DNA of 6,279 nt from Bacteroidota bacterium. GTDB lineage: Bacteria; Bacteroidota; Bacteroidia; UKL13-3. A model generated the notes under the pieces. It was not told where the DNA came from. It saw only the letters and a list, made by a program, of their open reading frames with translations, and searched no databases. The position numbers were made by a program, and so were the translations under genes. The DNA is taken from contig VEQB01000141.1 of NCBI GenBank assembly GCA_018883485.1, positions 1-6,279 on the forward strand, given 5' to 3'. Shown here piece after piece: positions 1 to 5,942 of this stretch (its first letter is position 1; each line of letters begins with the position of its first letter).

Positions 1-169
1 TCTCAATCCTATACCTATTAGAAATTGTTATTTTTTGAAGCACATTTATAGAATCTTTTCGTGCTATTTGGTTCAGATTAAGGAGGCTGTCTAAATTTAA
101 TTGCTCAGAAAAAACTCGTTCAGAAAAAAAGAGAAAAATCAAAAACAAAAAGTAGTTCCGAAACTGCAT
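1..169 (-). CDS. N-terminus of a probable sensor histidine kinase (partial, runs off the left edge)
   Basis: An open frame starts at the ATG at 169-167 and stays open to the window edge, giving about 56 residues. It begins MQFRNYFLFLIFLFF, a strongly hydrophobic stretch that looks like a signal peptide, followed by a polar segment containing LDSLLNLNQIA. That polar segment resembles the start of the tetratricopeptide sensor part of many Bacteroidota histidine kinases. The gene starts 16 bases after the stop of the LytTR response regulator on the same strand, so the two probably share a transcript and act as a two-component pair. An in-frame TGA lies shortly upstream; a TTG at 175-173 is the only other nearby start. 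No kinase domain is visible, so the kinase role is inferred from context and N-terminal style. It could be another exported tetratricopeptide protein. Confidence 0.5.
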   Translation of the reverse strand, partial: MQFRNYFLFLIFLFFSERVFSEQLNLDSLLNLNQIARKDSINVLQKITISNRYRIE

Positions 170-185
170 AGGCAAATATCTAATT

Positions 186-941
186 TTACTTCATTAATAA
201 TTTAACAACCTCTTCTTGAGCTAGACGACTAATAGGTATTTCAATATCATTTACAAGCAAAGATGTTGGGGTAAAGGATCTTACATATTTTAAATTTACA
301 ATATATTGTTTATGGCACTTTATAAAACTCCCATGAGGAAGCTGTTCAATGAGTTTTTTTAATGAATTACGTATTATATACTTCCTATCTTGAGTTACAA
401 TTTCCACATAATTTTTATCTGAAATCAGCAAATAAATATCTTCAACAGCCACTTTTACAAACCTGTTTTTCTCCTTTATCAATAGATAGCCATTTACATT
501 TGGAATGGACTCTAAATCTTTAATTTTCGAATTTCCTGTAACGTATTCATTGGAATTATTTCTATTAGCAAAATTAAACAAGGCTATTTCTACCGAAGCC
601 AACACCATTTCCTTGGTGTAGGGTTTAATTAAAAAGCCAGATGGATTGGTTTGCTTTACCTCATATATGGTATCTGAATCGGAGTAGGAAGTAACAAATA
701 TAAATGGTATTCGGTATTTTAAACGCAATTGGTGGGCAACGTCAATACCTGTTAGCGTTGCTTTTAAATTAATGTCTAACAAGGCTAAATCTATTGAATA
801 TTCCTCTAATAAGTCTATTGCTTGCTCATAATTGCGGGCCATAAATACATTTTGATAATTTAATTCATTTAAAATCTCAAACAAATCCTGAGCAAGAATT
901 AACTCATCTTCAAGAATTAATATATTTATGGAACTGTGCAT
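186..941 (-). CDS. LytTR-family two-component response regulator
   Basis: The protein has 251 residues from the ATG at 941. Residues 5-120 form a receiver domain: acidic pair E11-D12, phosphoacceptor D56 in LALLDINLK, T84 in IFVTSYSD and K106 in LIKPYT, so the full active-site set is present. Residues of about 150-251 form a LytTR DNA-binding domain (DIYLLISDKNYVEIVT, then FIKCHKQYIVNLKYV). Such proteins bind DNA as phosphorylation-dependent transcription regulators. The frame is open up to 1100, but I place the start at 941 because the receiver fold begins at once after MHSSINILILEDE and the 53 residues further upstream resemble nothing in the family. A possible promoter lies at 963-992. The probable partner sensor gene follows 16 bases downstream. 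The target genes cannot be read from this window. Confidence 0.9.
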   Translation of the reverse strand: MHSSINILILEDELILAQDLFEILNELNYQNVFMARNYEQAIDLLEEYSIDLALLDINLKATLTGIDVAHQLRLKYRIPFIFVTSYSDSDTIYEVKQTNPSGFLIKPYTKEMVLASVEIALFNFANRNNSNEYVTGNSKIKDLESIPNVNGYLLIKEKNRFVKVAVEDIYLLISDKNYVEIVTQDRKYIIRNSLKKLIEQLPHGSFIKCHKQYIVNLKYVRSFTPTSLLVNDIEIPISRLAQEEVVKLLMK

Positions 942-1326
942 GCATGGAAACCGATTAATAAGCAAAATACAAAAAAATATGCAATTATCAAACGAGGGAA
1001 CTAATGTGCACGAAAGAGAACCAAAATTTGAGTTAATAACAGGCTGCATAGGCGCGCCAGATTTGGTTGTAGAGATTCTTTCGCCCAGTAATAACCGCAA
1101 AGAACTAAAACTTAAATTTGATGTTTACGAAGAAAACGGTGTTAAAGAGTATTGGATAGTATCACCAGAATCCCAAACCCTACAAATAAATGTTTTGGTA
1201 AATCATACCTATCAATCTTCTAGGTTATATTCTCATGGAGATGTTGTAGGCTCTAGTGTATTGCCAGGATACGAACTAAATGTGAGCGATATTTTTGAAG
1301 ACGGAATTAGAACCAGTAACCAGTAA
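928..1326 (+). pseudogene. Truncated Uma2-family (DUF820) endonuclease-like gene, C-terminal half only
   Basis: From base 1042 the frame encodes GCIGAPDLVVEILSPS, then KLKFDVYEENGVKEYWIVSP and a typical C-terminal tail ending in YELNVSDIFED. This is the second half of the Uma2 family, a PD-(D/E)xK nuclease-like fold of about 190 residues. The aspartate and glutamate of PDLVVE and a following lysine are kept. The N-terminal half, about 100 residues with its own conserved positions, is missing. Bases 928-1041 stay open but do not resemble the family, and the first ATG (928) lies inside the response regulator gene; other in-frame ATGs are at 940 and 979. I therefore read it as a remnant left by a deletion or recombination near 1030-1042. 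A translated short protein is possible, but nuclease activity is unlikely. Its end abuts the convergent methyltransferase with no gap. Confidence 0.7.
963..992 (-). promoter_or_regulatory. Possible promoter of the LytTR regulator gene
   Basis: On the minus strand there is TTTG (plus-strand 989-992), a spacer of exactly 19 bases, then TATTTTG (plus-strand 963-969). The Bacteroidota primary sigma consensus is TTTG, 19-20 bases, TAnnTTTG; here the downstream box is one base short. Transcription would begin about 15-20 bases before the ATG at 941. The element lies inside the region where the Uma2 fragment on the other strand loses its similarity. Confidence 0.35.
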
Positions 1327-2256
1327 TTATTTTTTTAAATAAACTGCAGTAACTGATTGTCCTCTGGCTTGGAAAGTTTCTACGTTTGCAGGCGTTTGCC
1401 AAACAGATAATTTATGGGCAATATATTGAACCAATTTATGGGCAAAACCCATGGCAATAAAGCGCTCTTTTAACCCAAATAATTTATTTAGTTTTTCTAT
1501 CCAAATGGCATACAACATTAATTGGTATTGGGCTTTATTGCAGGGCTCGTGCCAAATTTCTACTAATGTTAAGCCAAACAACTCGGCCATATTGCTTAGG
1601 TTTTTATCTGTCCATAAAGATACATGATGCGGCGGTAGGTTTAAGGCGTGATTAGGGAAATGCGCAGCATAAGAATCTGCACTAGGTATGGCCATTATAA
1701 TTTTACCCCCCTTTTTTGCAGCAGCCACCGCAGCCTTCATAAACTGGGCAGGTTGGGGCACATGTTCTAAAACTTGGAAAGCGCAAACCACATCATAGGT
1801 TTCGGGTTGAGCCAAGGCCAGGTCTTCTATAGATTTACGTTCAAGTTTAATGCCTTTAGCGGCTGCTTCTGCAATAGATTTATCGTTGTATTCTAAACCA
1901 AAATAAGAAGCGCAAGTTAGGTTAGCCGCAAAGTAGCCACTACCCGCTCCTATTTCTAAAACCGCATCGCTAGGCTTAATATGTGTTTTGGCAAAATTAA
2001 ACTCTGGTTTGTTTTTAGAGTAATACCAATCATAGGTTTGCAAGAACTCATAAAACTTATCGGAGCCACTTAAAACAGGATTATAAAAACGATAATCACA
2101 ACTATTACAGCACATCACCTCAATAGTTGTAACCCCTTGCATTTCTTGGTGCAAAGGGTAATTAGCCGCAATAGAGCGGTAAGATTTGATGAGGTCTGAA
2201 ACCTTAAAACTATCTATAACAGCGAGTTGTGGACTCTTACAAAGCAAACATTCCAT
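1327..2256 (-). CDS. Class I SAM-dependent methyltransferase with N-terminal cysteine cluster
   Basis: The protein has 309 residues from the ATG at 2256. An N-terminal region with C3 and C6 (MECLLCKS) and C49, C50 and C53 (CCNSCDYRFYNP) looks like a metal-binding ribbon. The SAM-binding fold follows: motif I VLEIGAGSGYFA at about 99-110, the acidic ribose-binding E in GLEYN at about 120-124, and QVLEHVPQP at about 161-169. This arrangement is common in methyltransferases placed in the Methyltransf_23 group, often linked to sugar or surface-polymer modification, but nothing here fixes the substrate. The frame continues upstream to a TTG at 2274; the ATG is preferred because family members begin right before the first CxxC. 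The gene is monocistronic in this window, convergent with the Uma2 remnant and divergent from the phase-variable surface operon. Confidence 0.85.
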   Translation of the reverse strand: MECLLCKSPQLAVIDSFKVSDLIKSYRSIAANYPLHQEMQGVTTIEVMCCNSCDYRFYNPVLSGSDKFYEFLQTYDWYYSKNKPEFNFAKTHIKPSDAVLEIGAGSGYFAANLTCASYFGLEYNDKSIAEAAAKGIKLERKSIEDLALAQPETYDVVCAFQVLEHVPQPAQFMKAAVAAAKKGGKIIMAIPSADSYAAHFPNHALNLPPHHVSLWTDKNLSNMAELFGLTLVEIWHEPCNKAQYQLMLYAIWIEKLNKLFGLKERFIAMGFAHKLVQYIAHKLSVWQTPANVETFQARGQSVTAVYLKK

Positions 2257-2284
2257 ACATACAATAAAGGGCAAATAAACAATT

Positions 2285-2343
2285 TTTAAAGTATTAACTT
2301 ACAATTCAAAATTTGGATATCACAAAAATGTTTCTTAACATTG
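2285..2343 (+). promoter_or_regulatory. Candidate promoter region of the surface-protein operon
   Basis: Two imperfect matches to the Bacteroidota promoter are visible. One is TTTA at 2285-2288, 19 bases, then AAAATTTG at 2308-2315, which would leave a leader of about 30 bases before the ATG at 2349. The other is TTTG at 2312-2315, 20 bases, then TAACATTG at 2336-2343, a better sequence match that would put the start of transcription almost on the ATG. Only position and resemblance support either. Confidence 0.25.
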
Positions 2344-2348
2344 TTATT

Positions 2349-3138
2349 ATGAAACGAAAACACTATTCTATTCTATTCTATTCTATTCTATTCTATTCCA
2401 GCAGTAGCACAATGGAATGGTCCTGTGAATGGTCAATTAAGCACAAGTAATTCTATCAAAATTTCGCAATTAGGCACAGGAACTGGCACACCATTACCTA
2501 TGTTATCTTTAAGTCATGATCCTGGAACAGGTGAATACTTTCCACTTTATGCAACACAAACAAGGGTTGGAATAGGAACCAATAATCCTTTAGCAGATTT
2601 TCATTTGGCCAATAGTGGTGTATTTTTAATGACTAGAACTAATGGTAATGAAGTTGTAAAGGCTAACCCAATTGGGAGTTTAAGAGTAACTACTGATGGA
2701 TTTTTAGCCGCCACTAGGGGTATTTTTATTAATGATGGGAATAGTGATTTTTTTAGTGCAACCCCAATTTCATTGCAATATAGAGGAGATTTTATTATTA
2801 AAGACGCAAGTGATGTAATTCAATTTAAAGTTTTTAAGGATGGCCTTGTTAGATGTAGAGAGCTTAAAGTTGATTTAAATACTATACCTCCGGATTATGT
2901 TTTTAATAAAGAATATAAATTATTAGAATTTAAGGAACTAGCAGAATTTATTAAATTGTATGGCCATTTACCAAATATACCTTCTGCCAAAGAAATGGAA
3001 GATAACGGAAGCATAAATGTAGGTGAAATGCAATTTAAACTATTAGAAAAAATAGAAGAATTAACCTTATACATTTTACTTTTGAAGAAGGAGAACGAGG
3101 CATTAAGTCAGCGATTATGGAAACTAGAAAACAACTAA
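2349..3138 (+). CDS. Phase-variable exported surface protein with tail-fibre-like C-terminus (out of frame, OFF, in this copy)
   Basis: The start ATG (2349) and the main frame are separated by seven CTATT repeats. As written, the ATG frame ends at TAA 2448-2450 after 33 codons. The main frame is open from after TGA 2350-2352 to the stop at 3136-3138, and its first usual start is the GTG at 2425, without a signal peptide. One extra repeat joins them into 264 residues: MKRKH, a hydrophobic core (YSILF)2-YSI, then PAVA and a cleavage site before QWNGP. The mature part has the VGIGTNNPLADFHL motif and a C-terminus with YKLLEFKELAEFI, HLPNIPSAKEMEDNG and a coiled coil EMQFKLLEKIEELTLYILL. This combination is a widespread Bacteroidota family of exported, tail-fibre-like proteins whose exact role is not established. 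It is the first gene of a three-gene cluster and overlaps the next by 22 bases. An assembly error in the repeat is the main alternative. Confidence 0.75.
2363..2397 (+). repeat. Perfect CTATT pentanucleotide repeat, 7 copies, inside a signal-peptide coding region
   Basis: Seven uninterrupted copies of CTATT occupy 35 bases, with one further C. The unit length of 5 is not a multiple of 3, so each gain or loss of a copy changes the frame. Copy numbers 5, 8 and 11 put the ATG at 2349 in frame with the surface protein. Seven gives a stop at 2448, and six or nine gives a TAG immediately after the repeat (2405-2407 in present numbering). Slipped-strand mispairing at such tracts is a known cause of phase variation. 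Confidence 0.95.
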
Positions 3139-3815
3139 TATTTTGTTTCTTTATGTTCATTTCACTTAGCGCAAACTCCCAAAAGCTATATGAATTTGAT
3201 TTTGCTATTCATGGCATTGTTTCTAAGCTGGATATCAATAGTAAATCAACCATGTATAACACAAATTGGGAAAAAGTTAGCCTAAGTTTTCCTTCTAAAA
3301 TGGGTTATGGCTTTTCTTTGGGAGTAACACGATCTTTAAATTCCAAATGGCAAGTAAACATTAGTGGGCGTTGGCAAAAATGGGGAGGGACAGTTTATGC
3401 GAGCTATCCAGAACCACCTTATTTTCTAGATTTAGAATTAACCTATACCAGCGTTAGTGTACCTTTATTGTTGCAGTACAAAGCAATTGAAAAAGGAAGA
3501 TTTAAATGGCTTATTAATGCTGGGGCTGGTGCAGATTTTTCTTATAGGGTAAGTTTTATACCTACTAATTTTTACGGTACTATACCTGCAATTGAAAGGG
3601 TAATTGTGGTAAATACCCCCTACCTAACTTTAGGAAGCTCAGTAGAATTTAAACCAAAAACTGAAAGTCGTATTAAATATATCGCAGGTTTTTCTCTTAG
3701 CGATGATCACTTATTTAACCCACAAAGATTTAATGATTTTGGAGGGTACTTTCGGCAAGAAAACATTCCTTTGTATAGCAGTATTATCAGTACTTTTATA
3801 GGTATTAAACTATGA
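3117..3815 (+). CDS. Outer-membrane beta-barrel protein (PorT / OMP_b-brl_2-like)
   Basis: The protein has 232 residues. It starts METRKQLIFCFFMFISLSANS|Q, a clear signal peptide with cleavage before Q22. The mature part alternates polar and hydrophobic residues in short strands broken by turns, for example YGFSLGVTRSLNSKWQVNISGRW, then VSVPLLLQYKAIEKGRFKWLINAGAGADFSY. The pattern PLLLQYK followed by a glycine-rich strand is typical of the small Bacteroidota outer-membrane beta-barrels of the PorT / OMP_b-brl_2 type, about 190-240 residues long. Such proteins sit in the outer membrane; the individual function is unknown. The ATG lies inside the last codons of the upstream gene (22-base overlap in another frame), which suggests translational coupling. 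The stop overlaps the next start as ATGA. Confidence 0.75.
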   Translation: METRKQLIFCFFMFISLSANSQKLYEFDFAIHGIVSKLDINSKSTMYNTNWEKVSLSFPSKMGYGFSLGVTRSLNSKWQVNISGRWQKWGGTVYASYPEPPYFLDLELTYTSVSVPLLLQYKAIEKGRFKWLINAGAGADFSYRVSFIPTNFYGTIPAIERVIVVNTPYLTLGSSVEFKPKTESRIKYIAGFSLSDDHLFNPQRFNDFGGYFRQENIPLYSSIISTFIGIKL

Positions 3816-4528
3816 GAATATATTTAATTACTTGCTTCCTCTTTTCAATTATTACTAATGGGTTTTGCGCTACTGATACAACTCAAACTAAAACTAAGAA
3901 AAATATATTTTCAATTACTTTAGGTGCTGGAAAAACTGTTCCAAGACTCACTACGGATTATAAGTATGAATCCACTTCAGGGGACTTTTATTGTATTGGA
4001 TTAACTTATGAGAGAACGTTAAAATATAATTTATCATTGTTGACTGAGATTTTTGCAAATGTTAGCTGGCCGCAGGAAATTTCAATATTAGAAAATTCTG
4101 ACCAATATCAATTTGGAGATTATTTAAAATTTAATTTTTATGGCAATTTTAGTTTAGGTTTACATTTAGGCGCTAAATATGATTTGAAATTGACTAATAA
4201 AAAGCGAAATTTGTTTAGTACCGTCTTTCTTTTAGGGGCAAGTAGATCAGAATTTGGATATAGCAAAACACAACAATATAGTCCTGGCCCAGGGATATCT
4301 TATGAATCTGATTATTCTGTAAATCAGAATTACTTATACTTTAAAGGGGCTATTTCTAGAAAAGTAAGATTAAGTAATAAATTTGCTTTTACCCCAATTG
4401 TGGCAACTCATTTTATGCTTACTAACATAATTGAACCTAATATTCTTATTAGTTCAAGATATTATAAACCGATTAGGGCGCACTACAAAAATTACTCCTA
4501 CTTTATTGGATTACAATTTGATTTTTAA
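3812..4528 (+). CDS. Outer-membrane beta-barrel protein, hypothetical
   Basis: The protein has 238 residues. The N-terminus MRIYLITCFLFSIITNGFCA is a signal peptide. The cysteine before the alanine does not sit in a good lipobox (NGFC), so ordinary cleavage is more likely than a lipoprotein. The rest is made of amphipathic strands with aromatic girdle residues and loops, such as FYCIGLTYERTLKYNLSLLTEIF and FYGNFSLGLHLGAKYDLKL. It ends YFIGLQFDF: a terminal phenylalanine in a strand is the usual signal for outer-membrane barrel assembly. No more specific family is recognised. It overlaps the preceding barrel gene by 4 bases (ATGA), so the two are almost certainly co-translated. Nothing on the same strand follows closely except the interrupted EVE gene 90 bases on. 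Confidence 0.7.
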   Translation: MRIYLITCFLFSIITNGFCATDTTQTKTKKNIFSITLGAGKTVPRLTTDYKYESTSGDFYCIGLTYERTLKYNLSLLTEIFANVSWPQEISILENSDQYQFGDYLKFNFYGNFSLGLHLGAKYDLKLTNKKRNLFSTVFLLGASRSEFGYSKTQQYSPGPGISYESDYSVNQNYLYFKGAISRKVRLSNKFAFTPIVATHFMLTNIIEPNILISSRYYKPIRAHYKNYSYFIGLQFDF

Positions 4529-4552
4529 TTAACCCAATAAAACACCTATTTT

Positions 4553-4594
4553 AGTAGCCAAAAGCTAGCGGCCAGTAGCTAGAAGCCATTAGCT
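4553..4594 (+). repeat. Degenerate heptanucleotide tandem repeat, 6 units
   Basis: Six consecutive seven-base units can be aligned: AGTAGCC, AAAAGCT, AGCGGCC, AGTAGCT, AGAAGCC, ATTAGCT. Every unit begins with A and ends in GCY, giving a consensus near AGTAGCY. It fills the middle of the 90-base gap between the last barrel gene and the EVE gene. It is richer in G+C than its surroundings. No function can be read from it. Confidence 0.6.
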
Positions 4595-4618
4595 TATTCC
4601 TCCTATAAACAACAAACC

Positions 4619-5023
4619 ATGCAATACTGGCTCGTAAAATCACAACCCTTTTAATACAGTTTGGATCAATTTGAAAAAGACAAACAAACCTTTTGGGATG
4701 GGGTACGCAATTACCAAGCCCGAAACAACCTAAGAGAAATGAAAAAGGGCGATTTGGTTTTGTGGTACCATAGCAATGAAGGCAAAGAAGTGGTTGGCAT
4801 TGCCAAAGTAGCTAAAACCGCCTACCAAGACCCTACCACAGAAGACCCAAATTGGGTGGTAGTAGATTTAAAACCATTTAAAAAATTAAAGAAACCGGTA
4901 ACCCTAGAACAAATAAAAGCACATCCTTTATTACAAGAAATTGGCTTGGTAAGGCAAGGCAGATTATCTGTAATGGGCTTAAGTGCCGCAGAATTTGATA
5001 TTATTTTGGAGCTGGGTAGTTAA
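4619..5023 (+). pseudogene. EVE-domain protein gene interrupted by an in-frame stop at codon 12
   Basis: From the ATG at 4619 the frame reads MQYWLVKSQPF, then TAA (4652-4654), then YSLDQFEKDKQTFWDGVRNY and the rest of a full EVE domain: NNLREMKKGDLVLWYHSNEGKEVVGIAKV, then WVVVDLKPF and LVRQGRLSVMGLSAAEFDIIL. EVE proteins (about 135-155 residues, PUA-like fold, thought to bind modified nucleobases) start with MxYWLVKSEP...YSWDxF, so the segment before the stop clearly belongs to the gene. The stop replaces a residue just before the conserved Y-S, and the usual W is L (TTG). A single base change from AAA to TAA would explain it. Translation could restart at the TTG at 4661, giving 120 residues without the first beta strand. 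A sequencing error is the main alternative. Confidence 0.8.
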
Positions 5024-5031
5024 ATTTTAAA

Positions 5032-5048
5032 GGTAGGGTTTCCTATCC
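5032..5048 (-). terminator. Possible weak terminator of the toxin-antitoxin operon
   Basis: On the minus strand a stem GGATAGG / CCTACC (six pairs with one bulged A) closes a four-base loop AAAC and is followed by TTTAAAATTT. It begins inside the antitoxin stop codon (TAG, 5045-5043) and lies in the short gap before the end of the convergent EVE gene. The stem is short and the T-run is interrupted, so the call is tentative. Confidence 0.25.
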
Positions 5049-5348
5049 AAAAATTAAATTAACTCTTTTACCAAGTCCAAATTCAAAAATTCGGTAAAGT
5101 GTAGATAGTTGAATATCACATTTCCCGTTCTCAAGTCTTGAGATATAACTTTTTTTAGTACCAACTTTTTCAGCCAATTGTTCTTGCGTCATATTTGCTT
5201 CTTTTCGCGCTTCTTTTAACATTTCACTGATTACGAAATATTGAGCTTTTTCCTCAAATTGATCACGTTTTTTAGAACCGATTTTTCCATATTTAATGTC
5301 TAACAACTCATCGAAGTTCTTAGCATTGCTGATATTTTCTTTTTTCAT
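5043..5348 (-). CDS. XRE-family antitoxin (HigA-like)
   Basis: The protein has 101 residues. An N-terminal helical part (KNFDELLDIKYGKIGSKKRD) is followed by a Cro/CI helix-turn-helix at about 54-75, TQEQLAEKVGTKKSYISRLE, and a short tail. Long-tail N-terminal plus XRE architecture of about 100 residues is typical of antitoxins paired with HigB/RelE-fold toxins: the protein binds and neutralises the toxin and represses the shared promoter. Its ATG shares one base with the toxin stop (TAATG), so translation is coupled. The order toxin-then-antitoxin is that of higBA rather than relBE. All parts of the domain look intact. The exact name is by class, not by close match. Confidence 0.88.
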   Translation of the reverse strand: MKKENISNAKNFDELLDIKYGKIGSKKRDQFEEKAQYFVISEMLKEARKEANMTQEQLAEKVGTKKSYISRLENGKCDIQLSTLYRIFEFGLGKRVNLIFG

Positions 5349-5698
5349 TATTCTTTTAGTTTAGAATTAAAATATTCAAGTTTCAGTTTCAAAGCCAGGT
5401 CAATTTCTTTTTTAGGTGTCTTTTGAGATTTCTTTTGGAATCCATTAAATAACACAATTAAATTCCCCTTATCAAAACAACAAAATATTCGAAAAATATT
5501 ACCTTCAAATTCAATTCGTACTTCATAAAGTCCCTCTGTGCCTGTTAAATGATCAAGAAATTTTCTTGGAACATTTTGTACAGTTCTTAATAACTTAAAA
5601 ACGTAGTCAATTTTTTCTTGCACTTTTTCAGTCTGTTCCAAATAGAAGTCAGTAAAATAATGCTTGTAAAAAGAGATTTGTCTTTGCGTATTCACCAT
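5348..5698 (-). CDS. RelE/HigB-superfamily toxin (phage-derived Gp49-like)
   Basis: The protein has 116 residues. The family signature is well kept: LTGTEGLYEVRIEFEGNIFR (about 51-70), a central strand IFCCFDKGNLIVLFNGF, then QKKSQKTPKKEIDLA (about 88-102). R61, R70, K89 and K90 are candidates for the RNA-contacting basic residues. Members of this group are ribosome-dependent mRNA endonucleases that slow growth when the antitoxin is lost. The gene is the first of the pair and its stop overlaps the antitoxin start by one base. The only plausible start is the ATG at 5698, since the domain begins at once (RQISFYKHYFTDFYLE). An exact TAnnTTTG box lies just one base upstream of this ATG, so the message may have almost no leader. 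Confidence 0.88.
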   Translation of the reverse strand: MVNTQRQISFYKHYFTDFYLEQTEKVQEKIDYVFKLLRTVQNVPRKFLDHLTGTEGLYEVRIEFEGNIFRIFCCFDKGNLIVLFNGFQKKSQKTPKKEIDLALKLKLEYFNSKLKE

Positions 5699-5699
5699 A

Positions 5700-5733
5700 C
5701 AAAGTTAACTCAAAAGTTATCAATTTTCAACTT
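5700..5733 (-). promoter_or_regulatory. Promoter and likely autoregulatory operator of the toxin-antitoxin operon
   Basis: On the minus strand TAACTTTG (plus-strand 5700-5707) is an exact TAnnTTTG box, with GTTG 20 bases upstream as an imperfect upstream element. The heptamer TAACTTT occurs twice, 12 bases apart (plus-strand 5713-5719 and 5701-5707), and AAGTT appears again in opposite sense at 5729-5733. Repeats placed across the promoter are what a HigA-type repressor would bind; this role is inferred. Confidence 0.4.
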
Positions 5734-5850
5734 CTCACGTATTTTATTTCAATTACTATTATACTAAAACTTACTAGAAACCTGCTTAAATCCGCAATTA
5801 GAATACCTTGTTTGCTCAATTTATACCGGCTTACTCAGTAAAACCAATTT

Positions 5851-5916
5851 AGATGCAACATCCTTAAAAACATTTGAAACAATGATTTTTCTTTTTCTGA
5901 CTAACATTTTGCATCT
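5851..5916. repeat. 8-bp inverted repeat upstream of pyrR
   Basis: AGATGCAA at 5851-5858 and TTGCATCT at 5909-5916 are exact reverse complements, 50 bases apart, in the 244-base gap between the toxin-antitoxin operon and pyrR. The right arm overlaps the best candidate pyrR promoter box (CATCTTTG, 5912-5919, one mismatch to TAnnTTTG). It may be an operator pair or chance. The rest of this gap shows only an 11-base palindrome, TTACTCAGTAA (5831-5841), and no gene. Confidence 0.3.
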
Positions 5917-5942
5917 TTGAAACCAAGGCCCATTGCCCTAAC

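Noticed and set aside
942..1100. An in-frame N-terminal extension of 53 residues on the response regulator.
   Set aside because: The receiver domain starts right after the ATG at 941, the extension resembles no family, and it is antisense to the Uma2 remnant.
1327..1342. An A/T-only hairpin (TTATTT, loop TTTT, AAATAA) at the convergent gene ends as a terminator.
   Set aside because: It has no G-C pair and would be very unstable; such patterns are expected by chance in DNA this AT-rich.
2257..2274. A TTG start six codons upstream for the methyltransferase.
   Set aside because: The ATG at 2256 directly precedes the first CxxC, as is usual in related proteins; the extra residues add nothing recognisable.
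2328..2330. An alternative in-frame ATG seven codons before 2349.
   Set aside because: It would put MFLNIVI before the charged MKRKH segment, a poorer signal-peptide shape. It does not change the frame argument.
2425..2427. The GTG at 2425 as the true start of the surface protein.
   Set aside because: It would remove the signal peptide and the AVA|Q site, which are encoded in the same frame just upstream. It may at most allow weak restart in the OFF state.
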